64,000 bases of DNA from Collybiopsis luxurians FD-317 M1 (GCA_000827265.1 KN834759.1:911666-975665), one strand, 5' to 3'; positions 1 to 11,327 are shown, counted from the stretch's first letter. The notes: generated from the sequence alone by a model not told the origin. Program-made: numbers and translations.

Positions 1-68
1 NNNNNNNNNNNNNNNNNNNNNNNNNNNNNNNNNNNNNNNNNNNNNNNNNNNNNNNNNNNNNNNNNNNN
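1..68. other. Assembly gap (N run)
   Basis: The first 68 bases are all N, so the window starts inside or at the edge of a scaffold gap. The WD40 gene that follows is cut by this gap. Confidence 0.99.
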
Positions 69-1026
69 NNNNNNNNNNACTAGACACCACACATTGACCA
101 TCAGGTGAGTATGCTACTGAAGTAACCCAATTGGTGTGCCCTTTGAGTGGTTCTCCAACCTCCAGGCCTGTTTGAGCATTCCATATTCTTACTGTTTCAT
201 CCCAAGAGCCAGACACCACATATTGACCATCAGGTGAATATGCCACTGAGCTGACCCAATCTGTGTGGCCCTTGAGTGGCGCCCCAACCTGCAGACCCAT
301 GTGAGCATTCCAGATCATTACTGTCCCATCTGAGGATCCAGACACCACATATTGACCATCAGGTGAATATGCCACTGAGTTGACCCAATCTGTGTGGCCC
401 TTAAGTGGCTCCCCAACCTGCAGACCTGTGTGAGCATTCCAGATTCTTACTGTCCTATCTGAGGAGCTAGACACCACATATTGACCATCAGGTGAGTATG
501 CCACTGAGGTAACCCAACTGGTGTGCCCTTTGAGTGGTTCTCCAACCTCCAGGCCTGATTGAGCATTCCAAATTCTGACTGTCATATCATGAGATCCAGA
601 CACCACATATTGACCATTGGGTGAATATGCCACTGAGTTAACCTGATCAATGTGGCCTGTGAGTGGCTCCCCAACCAGCTGTCCTGTTTGAATATTCCAA
701 ATCTTCATTGTCTTGTCAACAGAGCTAGACACCACATATTGACCACTAGGTGAATATGCCACTGAGGTAATCCATCCTGTGTGAAGTGGAACCAGCTTGG
801 CAGCTAGCCGTTTCATTAAGAGGTCATGCTCAGAGGACTTGGCAAAAGAGGAAGTAAGACCAAGGGAAGATTTGGGGGAAAATCCACTACTGTGCCAACT
901 GAGAACAACATCTCTATTGCCACCGGAATGCAGAAGGGAATTGGAGCTCCATGCATTGTGGGAATTCTGAGACCAGCTGACATCATCAAAAGGATGCTGA
1001 TAAGGAGGAGAAGAAATCAGGGACAT
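69..1026 (-). CDS. WD40-repeat protein, 3' end lost in the gap
   Basis: The minus strand is open from the gap to an ATG at 1026. After about 75 residues without a recognisable domain it enters at least six WD40 repeats of 43 residues (129 bases). Each carries the pattern SVAYSPDGQYVVSGS...TVRIWNAQTGLEVGEPLKGHT. WD40 blades form a beta-propeller for protein-protein contact. The repeats are very alike at the DNA level, including synonymous positions, as in the WD domains of fungal NACHT-WD/HET-type proteins. No NACHT or other enzymatic domain is visible on the N-terminal side. The ATG at 1026 was chosen because the frame closes upstream at a TGA near 1091, but an upstream exon is possible. The C-terminus is missing because of the gap. 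Function unknown. Confidence 0.75.
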
Positions 1027-1130
1027 TTTCTTGCAGTGAAGAGAAGATAAATCAAAGTAGGCGTAAGTATAGTCTAAATGTATTATATATCAGCTGTCAT
1101 AACATCACGTTAAGACCTCCCAGATTACAT

Positions 1131-2776
1131 TTACATACCATTATCATTCTCAAGCTTGAGATACTTTCTCAGACGCTGAATTAATTCTTGATCTTCTGGC
1201 ATTTGTTCATCCTGACATCAACAAAAAAAAAAACATTTCAACAATGATCCTGAAATGATAATGGGCTAGTAGACTTACACTCTCCAGAACAGAAGCCCAA
1301 TCATTATCATGGGTAATTGCAATGTCTACTTTGTCATACTACAGATGAAATGTATGGGACTCAAGTAGTATTGCATGAAAATCTGATCCACATACACAGT
1401 TCAAAATCCACTTATTAATTACATCTGAGGGATTATCAACCTAGATAAATCATATTACTCGCTGGACAAGCATCCAAAAATTTATGAGAACATACGAGAT
1501 ATCTGACAGGATATTTGTATTCATCCACTTGGTCATCTTCTAAGGTCCAAGGAGACAAGTGGGGGATGGGCATATAATGGGCAGAATCAGCTACCTTGTG
1601 TCTCGGTAGTAAGTCATCAACATTTAAATCTGAGATATAAGTCACTTTTGAGCAGAGCTCAGGACTGTTCAAGAATGGATTGTATCGAACAGCTATCTTG
1701 AAGCCCCGCAGAAACACAGTGCCTGACTGGTTGCCAGAGGCATCACTATCACTTGAAGAAGATGCAAAATCGCATTTGCGGAAAAAATACCTAGGCCACT
1801 GTCCTCCATGCTCGGGTGGCTTAGGGACATATTCCAAGTGTACACCTCCAGGGTCGGCATTGATAAATGAGACAGCACCCCAAGCACGAGCCTTATCAAA
1901 TCCTGTGATGAGGTAAAGTGCTCCGTTATGTGCTCCACGAGCCAATGGCCCATTGACATGGTTGTACCAAGATCTGGCACATTTCGCAGCATATTTGTAA
2001 AAATTGGTGTATTGCATATGATCTTGTCTCCTCCCTCCTTCTGGAAGGATGAGTAAGGCACCTTCCGAAATTGATGTCATAAAGATTTGTCCTGACCCAA
2101 AATCCTCCGGGACCGATCTAAAAATCCACTTCATGAGCAACATTGTAGCACAAAAATAACTCGAGGCATACGGGATGTGACATTCACTTGGAATCTTGAC
2201 TTTCCGAATCGATGAGGGCTGGCTAGTGACATAAGAACCCAGTTCGAACTCTTCAGATTCTTCAATATCATCGTAATTAATATCAAGTAGCTGCTCAAAA
2301 TCATCAGGAACTCTCCCCAGATTTAATTCGTGGTTTGCAGGATGACATGCATTGAAGAGATAACTGAACCCTCCGAACTCATTCAGAATTCCGATGTCAC
2401 CGATGTTTACACCCTTTTGCTTGTATATACTGGGCAGATTTCCTCCCTGGGGCTTTGGTTTCCACAGAGGATACCCTCGCTTTTGAGGTAACATGAACCG
2501 TGCATATGCTTCCCTCTCTGTCCATGATACTGATCCAGACTGCGGGCTTTCAGTAGAGTTGGCTTGATGAGTATCTACTCGAGGTAAATCGTTGGTAGAG
2601 CATGATGAGGATTCACTTGGAATGCCAGATGCTATTGTCGGGGCCGGTGCGGTGGTATGAAAAACTGGGTTGACCATCTGGATATGGTGTGCCCCTTGGA
2701 AACTCCTACAGATACATTGAGGTGAGAAAGAACTTGGGTGCACTTTTGTGACATACTGAGATCCAAATGGCAGCAT
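1131..2776 (-). CDS. Conserved Agaricomycete protein of unknown function
   Basis: Spliced model: 1496-2776, 1396-1440, 1279-1338, 1131-1211. Introns are 55, 57 and 67 bases, all GT-AG, and all junctions are in phase 0. A core with WTEREAYARFMLPQKRGYPL, GGFSYLFNACHPA, EGALLILPEGG, WYNHVNGPLARG and ALYLITGFDKARAWG is one I recognise from many mushroom genomes, where it carries no characterised function. The C-terminal exons give a DVINKWIL block and an ITHDNDWASVL block followed by an acidic, helix-forming end. Finding those blocks as separate short exons is what fixed the splicing. The ATG at 2776 is the first ATG before the core; the frame is open up to 2887, so an extra upstream exon cannot be excluded. 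It appears intact. It lies just upstream of the WD40 gene on the same strand. Confidence 0.75.
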
Positions 2777-3040
2777 GAAAATGCTAGGCAAGAGATCATC
2801 TTTGACATTTCCGTTATGAGCTATACCGTTGCAACTTACAAATGATATGCGAAGGCTGATTCTTGAACACTGGCAATGACCCCTCACTCAGGCAAACCGC
2901 TTGTTGTCCACAGTGGATGATGTATGTCGGTGATGGGTGGAGACTCGAAGAATGAAGCCAACGACTCTCACGAATGCAGAGCATTCCTTATGTTCTTATT
3001 TGTTTCCTTACATAAGCATCCAAAGCTAAAGTTAAGTATA

Positions 3041-3741
3041 CTATGGTTCGCAGGGATATGAAATATTCTTTATACTGAAACAATCAGTAGGTATCTCAAA
3101 AATCTAAATAGAACAATCAAAGCCTACCACTTGAAAACCCCCAGTCTGAATTTATGGTATTTTTCTTGAATTTACTCGTCGTGTCGGGCAGTGACCGAGC
3201 AAATTGAACAGGGATATGAAAGATTCTGATGGCTGCTGGTCACGGATCTGTCACATAAAGCCAGACAGCGGCAGAGCGGCGTAATCGGCGTTAGAGGCGA
3301 GAGATTCAGTGCTTACGCAATGGGTGCCGATCTCATTTCGATGCCGCAGTGCGCAGCACAAGCCCTTGTCACGTCAGAGTACTCTTTTTTTTTGTTTTGT
3401 CTGCGGATCGCACTGTACCCCATATTTTGCTTAGAAAATTTAGAATTAAGCCCCTTGCTATTATATCTCATGTTTGTCCCTCCCAATCCCTCCTTTTCTA
3501 TTCACATTCTTATGTTCCTGAGATTTTGATGGGGGCATGCACCTCAATCTCGTCGAAGTTCAGGCCACCATAGTCACTGGTATCAAAAAACAGCTCTGTA
3601 AAGTATCTGAGATTCATAAATACTACTTGATTAATCTATCAAAAAATTGTGGAAGGCACTCGATAGCGGGAACCATGTTAAAAACGCATTTTTTCACGAT
3701 ATTTCATATCCCTGTCCCTTTCATATCCCTGCGAACCATAG
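3041..3741. mobile_element. MITE-like Tc1/mariner-type element
   Basis: The left end begins CTATGGTTCGCAGGGATATG and continues to 3063. The right end (3719-3741) is its exact inverse complement, giving terminal inverted repeats of 23 bases. Both ends are flanked by TA, the target-site duplication of Tc1/mariner elements. A second motif, ACAGGGATATGAAA, recurs inside at about 3208-3222 and inverted at about 3700-3715; such subterminal repeats are often transposase-binding sites. The element is about 700 bp and holds no transposase-like reading frame, so it is probably non-autonomous. Its right side abuts the end of the Crinkler-type pseudogene. Confidence 0.8.
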
Positions 3742-6204
3742 TATGATAAGATATGATTTGATATCTTTGCTCATTGTTTACCGGAGTGTCAGTAGCAATA
3801 ACCTCCCTTAGCGTATACGGGGCGAGTGAGCTTTCGACGTAATTAAACTTGCATTGTATCGCCAGGCAGATGTAAGTGGTCTCATTTACCAACTCCCCTT
3901 GCAATTTGAGAAAGCACAGGATATCAGGAACCATAGTGTTCATCGGGAAACAAAACGGTTTGGTCTCTTGAGCTCTAGCCAGTCAAGGAAACCATGATGA
4001 CTTCCAATCGACCAGCCAATTGGTCCAGAGAGCGTGGGGACGTGGTCGAATATATCAACTCTGTTTTCAGCTAGGCGTTCTTCGACCATATTCATGTTCA
4101 AGGTCACCAAAGTGCCGAGTTTGTGACCTAATCGGTCGCCGCGTCATCGAATTCAAAGACTTCGTTCAACCTCCTAGGTCTGTTAAAAACCTTGAGGAGA
4201 TAGAAGCAAATAAACTCCTCAAAACCGTTACGACCTGTGTGCGACGAATGTTTCTTGAAGGATAAAGAAAGTGTGGACAACGTTGAAAAGAAAGATCAAG
4301 ATATAGCTTCTCACCTGAATCCGATCCGCCACGTACTTGTACAGAGTATGTGCTGGCCGCTTATCAAACCACACAGCACACGCCGGCAGAACCAGCGGTT
4401 CGTCGATTGCGAGGATCGTCTTACCCTCCGAAAATTGAAACCTAGCAAACCCACATTCCATGTATTCACTTTCATCTGTTCCCAGGAAAGAGTCGGATTT
4501 CGACGTGAGCAGATAGCTGTAGCAGATGTCTTTGATTTTTTCCTTCATCATATCGCTAAGCCTGTCGAAAGAAAATGCCGGAGGAGGAAATCGGATTGTC
4601 GGTGGGATCCGCTTGATCGCGTGGTAATCCCCAGGTTCGAATTCCGCTACGCTTTCAATGTACGCATTGAGCAGCTCGTTCAGATTAGAGTACGCATTTT
4701 GCAAAACAACCGAAATGAACTCGGCCGTGAATCTATGCCTGGAATAGATGCTACTTATCAGAAAGCGGGTATGAGTTGATCAAAAGAAAACACACCATCC
4801 GCGCAACCAGAAAAATATCCTATCCGTAAGGCATTTTAGATCAGAGCGCTTCCATTCTTGATCCGTGAATGGGAAGAACTTCTTCAAGTATTCAAACTGA
4901 GCAGCTTTCTCGTCAAAAGAGCCTGTTTGCGTTATATCGTTCACCATCCCATGCTTCACTACAATCAAAGAAAGCGCCTCATCTATGATATTCCTCGATA
5001 GACCAGTCCCCGTGAAAATGAAACTGCACTGCGGTAACTCCGACCCTCTGAAAACAGCCGTGAAGCCTATCGCCAAGTAACGGAGAAAGGGTCGGATTTC
5101 AGTCCAAGTCTGAGAACGAAAAACAAAAGGCATTTCCTTGGCGGCATACTGGCATTCGTCAAAGGCGAGAAACAGTGTTTTGGGGTCCTCCTGTGAAGCG
5201 AGGGAAATGCCTAGAGTCGCTTTGATATCGCTGATAATCCTTCGTGAAAGATTCTGTAGAACCTCCTTCTTCCAATCTAGAGATCTATCCAATCCTTCCT
5301 GAGATAAAACGGCGTTGATCAGATCCGATAGTTGAATAAATATGTCGTTTCCCGACTCGTCTTGGGAGAACAGCAAGTCTGGATGAAGTTGAAGATGCAA
5401 CCAGTTCCGCTTGCGCACCAATCTTTCTGTATCGTCTCTCATTCTCTGTAACGTGGCTGAAAATCGTTGGAGAACTTGCAGTCGAGCAAGGAATACAACT
5501 AGGAGCTCGCAATCAGCAATAAGCTCATTCCTTTGCAGCGCCAACCGAAACGATTCAGCCTCTGCCGTCGCCTGGAAATCCCTGATCCTTTTCAGTAAAA
5601 CCTGCTCTCTTGTCTCGTCACGCATATCTCTAGCCGAAACTTCGAGGCTCGGTGCAGAAGGAAGGAAGAGAGAAAATGAGGTGTTGTTGGCGATTCTCTT
5701 AATGGCGCAGGCGACGTCTTGGGAGCCTATACGGGAATCTTCGAGACAGGTGAAATAAAGGCCCCATCTGGTGCATAGGTGTTCCAGAACCATTCTAGTC
5801 TTCCCGGAGCCAGACGTATTCACAAATAGTCTGATACAGTAAAAAAGTTTAAACTTTAGTCATGCAATGCCCTCTGAAGGGAAAGTAGACTCACTTGTGA
5901 TTCGTACTGTGGAACAGCCCCTCGAGTTGTGACTTCAGCTTCTCATCATCCTGAAATCGCCCCAGCTGATAGGACAACATGTCAGGGAGATGATGGTTGG
6001 GCTCACAAGCCTGTGGAATCTGGAGACCTCGTATGAACTCCCTATATTTACTATCGGTATGGATAATAAGGGGGGGGTAGGCTCCCATAAAGGAAGAGGT
6101 CTATCGTCTCTGGCCAGCTCGTTCATGGCACCCTGAAACTGATCCAAAAATGAATGGATGGTGGCTTCGATTAGAGCCTCCGGACCCGGCAGTGAGATTA
6201 CCAA
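3742..6204 (-). pseudogene. Crinkler-type P-loop ATPase, frame-broken
   Basis: The main exon (4796-about 5830) carries a variant P-loop (NTSGSGKTR), then FYFTCLEDS-type residues, a Walker B-like strand ending LAFDECQ, and an arginine-rich FWLRGW motif. Splicing from 4795 to 4738 restores the family motif RGWHRF, and exon 4315-4738 follows; the next exon starts KHSSHTGRNGFEE at about 4227. Upstream, splicing at about 5910/5830 joins HK to LFVNTSGSGKT. The architecture matches the large mushroom family related to Crinkler (CRN) effectors. The frame is broken at the run of eight G at 6070-6077, by a stop at 4128-4130, and by at least two shifts between about 3920 and 3965. The 3' part ends against the MITE. 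The N-terminal header exon is not resolved. Some shifts could be assembly errors, but several in one gene favour a pseudogene. Confidence 0.7.
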
Positions 6205-8005
6205 CGAGTCAATTCGGCTCGTTCAACAAAGACTCACCAAACGGTCGCATATTTCCATTTATGTTGATCGCGATAACGATGCGATGGGTCTACTTCCAAT
6301 GAGTCATTGCTCGCGGCAATCGGGTCCGTAAAGATATCCACGTACCGGTAAAGAATCTAGCGTTGGCTGGATAGCGAAAGACTGCAGCTTCGTGCGATGA
6401 GTGAGATGGGGGGATAGTCTGTATATGGTCACGGATTTCGAGCTGGATATCGTAAATATTATTTGCGCTTCTAGCGGTTCACTCGACGTTCGGAAAGAAC
6501 AAAGAACAATGCTTCGAAAAGAGTATCCAAATTCACAATCAAAGTAGATTAGACAAAGGAAGTTAATCGGAGAACCAAAGCGTGTAAATTCACTTCCTAC
6601 TGAATACGATCAGGACGACAGGTTGCGAGCTTCCTTATCAATTCGGTAAGAGCTTACCTGGGGGCTATCTCGAGAAATAAGTGGGACCTGCTTTTGTGTT
6701 TCGTTGAGTAATTCAATCGCGGGAGATGTAGACTCGGACAAGGAAATCGGACAAAGGCAACGCTATGAAAGCTGAGGCACATGAGTTGATCAGAAATATA
6801 CACACTGAATCGATGAAAAGAGACAAAGTGAAAGTCGCCGAGATCTTACCTTGTATTGTTGACTGGGTGCGAGACAAAGAAACTTGAAGGCCGCTATAGC
6901 ATATCGGAGAGAAAATATGCACATACACAAACGCTGAAGGATATCGCAGTCTGGTTTACTGGAGCTGTAGAAAGGGCAGGAACATCCGAGTCAGCACCAT
7001 GCGGGGAATCACCGACTCCGAAGTGGCATGTTCAATTCAAGATATTATTGGCTGGCAGTTGCCTTACTATCAGCTAGGAAGACTTCTTCGAGAAGCAGAA
7101 CATGCCTGCTTTTTCTGGGTATAGAACTGTTGAACCAAGAACCGCTATACGAAATGTGGGGCACATGATCGTTTTGGGGTCAAGACATCAGCCATACGAT
7201 GAACATGCACCAATACATGCAGAAGAAGCGTTTCAACAAAAAACAAAGGAGGTGAAAGATTCCCGTGGTGATATTCCACAACTAGAAAAGGCAGAGGGAG
7301 ACCAGAGATCCGGAAAAGCTTCTGGCAGAAGACGGTGCTGCCATAAACCAACGATATCGAACTCCAGGAGCACGGCCGCGGCTGGAGACCTCCTCTTGCA
7401 ATGCCATACTTATTGCGCTTCCTAATGACGACTATCTCGTTGCTTTCGTAACTTACCTTCTAGCGTGTCTAGACCTTATCTGTACATATATCGCTTCGAA
7501 GCGTGGAGCTGCGCAGATCTAAGCTATAGGCATTGCCAGAGTAGTGTGCTTGTGAAGACTAGTAAGCAGCCCGTACCGATATGGACTAGTCCATGCCTGA
7601 AGCCTGAGGCCTGAGGCCTGAGGGTTGTGGTCAATCTCAAGGCATCGAATTTGATATTCTTCAAGTTATCTCCGCCCGAAAATCTGACTTTACAACCTTG
7701 CTGGAAACCCTTCCTGCTTTAATCCTCCGCGTTTTCAAGTCGAGTACTTTGCTGTACTCGCAATCTGTGGCCTACCGCTCGTAATTGTTCCAAGTTGATT
7801 CTTGATACCTTCATGCAAATGCTGGCATGGAACTGTGTGCGGAGCTAAAGGTCTTGGTTGACTACAGCCCCCTGTTGTGAGTGGATGACGAACATTGAGA
7901 CAGCCAGCCTTCAAATACCGATCTGCCTCGCCGTGAGGTGTTTACGCCTCCCCCCCCTTCCTCGCGTCACCCACTATCGTGCTTCCTGCAACAATCCCGA
8001 ACACG
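6205..8005. other. Intergenic, no supported gene
   Basis: Only short, mutually overlapping open frames without recognisable domains are present. The part next to the Crinkler pseudogene (6205-7000, minus) may hold its lost 5' exons. A small direct repeat (cctgaggcctgaggcctgag) occurs near 7605-7623. The last 150 bases should contain the promoter and leader of the SH3 gene. Confidence 0.6.
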
Positions 8006-9145
8006 ATGCACGCTTTCATTACCAAGAAACAAAGGCAACGTTACTCCCTACCTCCCACGTCCTTCCAACAACGCACCGCAGAAGCATCCAATGTGACAGT
8101 TTCACGCTCTGATTCCAAGTATCCAGCGACAGAACAAGCTCTGAAAAAGAAATCTTCCCTGCCCACTCATCCGACACACAGACGACGATACTCCGAAATA
8201 CCCCAGCCTGCACCAGAATCCACTACCTTTCTAGCCCGTCTCCAACAAGCTTTCAGACGGCCTACCTCCTTCGCCGTCATGCGGAAACGCCACAGCATGG
8301 GTCCGTTGCCTAGACAACTGATGACGGGGTTATCAGAAAACCCAAAATTAATTGAGCTGACTCATGACCATACGATAAGCACCGAATCGTTCCAGTTCGC
8401 AGCTCTTCTTCCCGCAACCCATTCCATGACTTGCACCGGTAACCCCATCCCCCCAATGTCCCCTCGCTCAGCTTCAGAGGCTTCCAACTCTTCTTCCTCT
8501 ACTTCTGCCTCCTCATCTTCTTCGTCGAGCTCAGCCTCGTATCGAATACCTCTCAAAATACGTGATTTCACATATGCGGCACCGGATCCGAGGCATCAGG
8601 GTTTAGGTGAAGATGGTCGGGGTACATTGAATGTGCCCAGAGCGAATCGAGTAAGGGTGATATATAAGGTGTTATTGGATGAGGCTGGATATAGGGCTTG
8701 GAAGGCGGCTGCAGTTGGGAGTGATAGGGACAGTCCGGATAGCGATGAGACGGATGTAGATGAGGATGCAGAGGGGGATCAAGATGACGATGACGATGCC
8801 GCTCACTGGCCACTGGCTCACTGGCCGTCCGCCGGTGAAGCTGATGCGGAATTCGATGATGATGATGATGAGGAAGAGGAGGAGAATGAATCGGGTCCTC
8901 TTAGTCCTGGTTTATACCGGGCTTTATACGCTTTCGAACCTGAAGGGTCACGCGAAATGGCTCTCCAGGAACAACAGATTGTCCGAGTCGTCGGTCGAGG
9001 TGGCGGAGTGGGCTGGGCCGTCGTCGTGGTAGATGGAGTCGACGAGCAAGGTAAAAAACGGATGTCTCAGAAGGACAGACAGCTTGCTCTTGTGCCAGAG
9101 GGCTACCTTGAACCCATTGCTCTGGATGAGGACGAGACGTCCTAG
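8006..9145 (+). CDS. SH3-domain protein, Nbp2-like
   Basis: A single open frame of 379 codons from ATG 8006; the frame opens slightly earlier only with non-ATG codons. The N-terminal half is basic and Ser/Thr/Pro rich. Residues around 155-175 are a serine tract, and residues of about 235-300 are strongly acidic, with long Asp and Glu runs. The C-terminal 75 residues form an SH3 domain: ALYAFEPEGSREMAL, GRGGGVGWAVV and LALVPEGYLEPI correspond to the ALYDF strand, the conserved Trp and the ALVP strand. In yeast, Nbp2 is an adaptor that bridges phosphatases to MAP-kinase pathways (HOG and cell wall). The position of the SH3 after an acidic linker and the GGGVGW insertion fit the fungal Nbp2 group, but I assign it at family level only. 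No intron is needed. Confidence 0.8.
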   Translation: MHAFITKKQRQRYSLPPTSFQQRTAEASNVTVSRSDSKYPATEQALKKKSSLPTHPTHRRRYSEIPQPAPESTTFLARLQQAFRRPTSFAVMRKRHSMGPLPRQLMTGLSENPKLIELTHDHTISTESFQFAALLPATHSMTCTGNPIPPMSPRSASEASNSSSSTSASSSSSSSSASYRIPLKIRDFTYAAPDPRHQGLGEDGRGTLNVPRANRVRVIYKVLLDEAGYRAWKAAAVGSDRDSPDSDETDVDEDAEGDQDDDDDAAHWPLAHWPSAGEADAEFDDDDDEEEEENESGPLSPGLYRALYAFEPEGSREMALQEQQIVRVVGRGGGVGWAVVVVDGVDEQGKKRMSQKDRQLALVPEGYLEPIALDEDETS

Positions 9146-9734
9146 ACCCCTTGTATGACGAATTTTCATTTACCTTTCTATCATTCCCAACTCCCAGACT
9201 GATACCTTCCCCAGGTTCCTTATCTCCTGTGCTTGTATATCTATTCACCTTCGAATTTGCTTTTGGATTCCGTGCTGCTTCGACTATGTGCAACGTCCTC
9301 CTCTTCCGTTATCCGTATTAATATTAACCTTATGCCTTTTTTGACTCATTTCTCTCTCCTTGCCGCATCTCCTCGTCGTGTTTGACATCATTCGTATACC
9401 CCACCCGCAATTTCTGTACTTTGTTTCCCATCATCTTCCACGCTTACATTACTCGAATCTCACTACTGATTTACTTCACTCTTACGCGTATTATGACCTC
9501 AGTGACTAACCTACAGTACTCTCATTTGCTTTGTGCTTGTCCTCCAATTATTTCTTGTACCTATGTCTTTCGAACGACCCAGTATGTTTCCTACATATGG
9601 GGGAGTAAATCTTCTTGAATCCTCTTGTATGTAGCCGGAGTCTCTCTCGATTGAAATGCAATGCGTATCCAGATATGTCTTCGAATAATCGTGAAAAGAT
9701 TATATGTGCTTCAAGAATCAATCCAGATACCATA
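9146..9734. other. Convergent intergenic region
   Basis: AT- and pyrimidine-rich sequence between the converging SH3 gene and the decayed membrane-protein copy. It probably contains 3' untranslated regions. No coding frame is supported. Confidence 0.5.
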
Positions 9735-10240
9735 TAGATACCATAGTCATAGTAGTCGACTCTGGATCCTTCGAGGTCATGCTAGAACTCTCTCCCGTAC
9801 TACTAATCCCAAGGTCAGAACGTACGAGAACCAACGTCGGTGCAATTGAATCAAAATTGGAAAAATGTAGATGACAAGCGCAACGGCAAGGACTGGAATC
9901 GAGATGATAGAGCATTGTAGATTTTAAACTGGATATAAGATTAGAGTCGCGGTTAAAGGGGGCTTCCGGCACTTCCGGGATGCTGCGGATGAAGGGGAGA
10001 TGTGGACTCTGGATCGGCATGTACAGTGGAGGCAATACAGAGAAGGAGGGGGAAGGGGGAACAAGGGGGAAGGGGAAGTAAGGCAGAGGGAGGACGCGAG
10101 GGGTAGCAAGGAGGGGGAGGTAGTTGAAAGGTTTGGCACCTCACTTAAGATATAGGCTATAGCCAGAGTGGAATTGCATCAAATAACGCATCATTAGGGC
10201 ACATACTACACGTAATCTTTCTGCGGATCCACCAGATTCT
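9735..10240 (-). pseudogene. Decayed C-terminal copy of the 7TM gene
   Basis: This stretch aligns base by base with the 3' part of the intact gene at 12195-13885. It retains GRIWWIR-like codons at about 10210-10235, the following intron sequence, ATTTTTCCAATTTTGATTCA, and the exon coding for IAPTLVLVRS...SSSMTSKDPESTTMTMV. The reading frame is not maintained: the segment equal to ...NSALAI carries stops, and the splice-site neighbourhood of the last intron has been deleted, so that ATTTTGATTCAA runs directly into TTGCACCGACG. No 5' exons are found. It lies downstream of coiled-coil gene A in the same order as the intact pair. Confidence 0.7.
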
Positions 10241-10419
10241 GTCAGATTACGGTCCTACGGAAAAGAGAACAGCATAAAGCATAACTTAAACAAAAATTTT
10301 GGTTTAATAAATGCCGCTATTAATAGCAATTAAGTACAGTAGAATATTACATTCAAGCTTTACACATGCCAATTCAAAAGTTTTTCCTGTTGAACCTCTA
10401 GAGAATCTCCTGCCACAAT

Positions 10420-11327
10420 TCAAAAGGTCTCATTGTAAAATAAAATGAGATTCAGGATGTCCAAATGATTCATACAAAGAATTTGACTTGGAACATATTC
10501 AGCCTCATCCCCAACTTGAGGAGCACCGATGTCTGGGATATGGAGATTGTCATTCAGTCGAAGTTGTAGAAAGAGGTTGTTTCCAAGTCCTGGGACCTGC
10601 ATAACATTACTAGAAATTCAGACATCAGAGGAAAAGAGGCAACACATAATTCACTAGCAGAAGGAAAAATAAAGTGAAGGATAGGAAGCTCACCGTTTTT
10701 CTGATACGATGGACAAGCCCATGACGGTAACGGGACGCACCTTCTCTTGCATTCATCACTCGAAAGCGTGCATTCGCATTCTCATGTTGCAATCGGTTGA
10801 GGTTGCCACTGACTGCATCGAATTGGGTGTTCACTCCATCAAATCTGGTGTTCACTTCGTCAAATCTGGTGTTCATATTCTGCTTTAGATCGCGTAGCGT
10901 TTGTTGTATCTGAGCAAGGGTAGCATTTACATCTCCGGCGCCGTGAATGGCTCCGCCATCTAATGGAGCTTAGTACTCCGGAAGAAAGACATAATTGAGT
11001 TTACAATATAAACTCACGGTTGTCAGAGAGGACAGTGTGGCGCTCTTGTGCGCTGTCGACCATTGTCGGTGATCCAAACGGAGGGCCTCTTTCTGCAGTA
11101 GAAGTAGATAATCAATATTCCTCGTTAGAGATGAGGCTCAGTGACTTACCGTTTAGGTGCTCTAGTTGGGCGATAGTCAATTTGGCAACATGATCGCAGA
11201 GCGGCATGTTGCGTGTGGCCGCCTGGGCGATACTAGGGAATCCCGGTATATTCTGCAGAGGCGGGTGGACCGATTCGAGAGATGGTACTTCGTACGGATA
11301 TGTTGCTGGTGCTTGTGCATGAGCCAT
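10420..11327 (-). CDS. Small coiled-coil protein, copy A
   Basis: Four exons: 11150-11327, 11018-11092, 10694-10959, 10420-10596; all introns are GT-AG and the sum is 232 codons. The N-terminus is proline rich (YPYEVPSLESV, LQNIPGFPSI). A heptad-like tandem NTRFDEV / NTRFDGV / NTQFDAV forms a predicted coiled coil at about residues 110-140. A compact tail follows with PGLGNNLFLQL and a helix HLDILNLILFYNETF. This layout is common in small secreted-size or cytosolic Agaricomycete proteins of unknown function. It is paralogous to the gene at 14658-15703 with identical intron positions; exon 2 is 75 bases in both. It ends about 24 residues early: TGA stands where copy B has GGA, while the frame beyond it is still open to 10348. 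Confidence 0.75.

Noticed and set aside
826..1050. Plus-strand open frame rich in Lys and Arg
   Set aside because: It is antisense to the N-terminal part of the WD40 gene, has no domain, and its composition mirrors the opposite strand.
4625..4650. B-box-like GGTTCGAATTCC suggesting a tRNA
   Set aside because: No D arm or acceptor stem around it; it lies in the coding part of the Crinkler-type pseudogene.
8568..8813. His/Pro-rich minus frame opposite the Nbp2-like gene
   Set aside because: Shadow of the acidic linker; no independent support.
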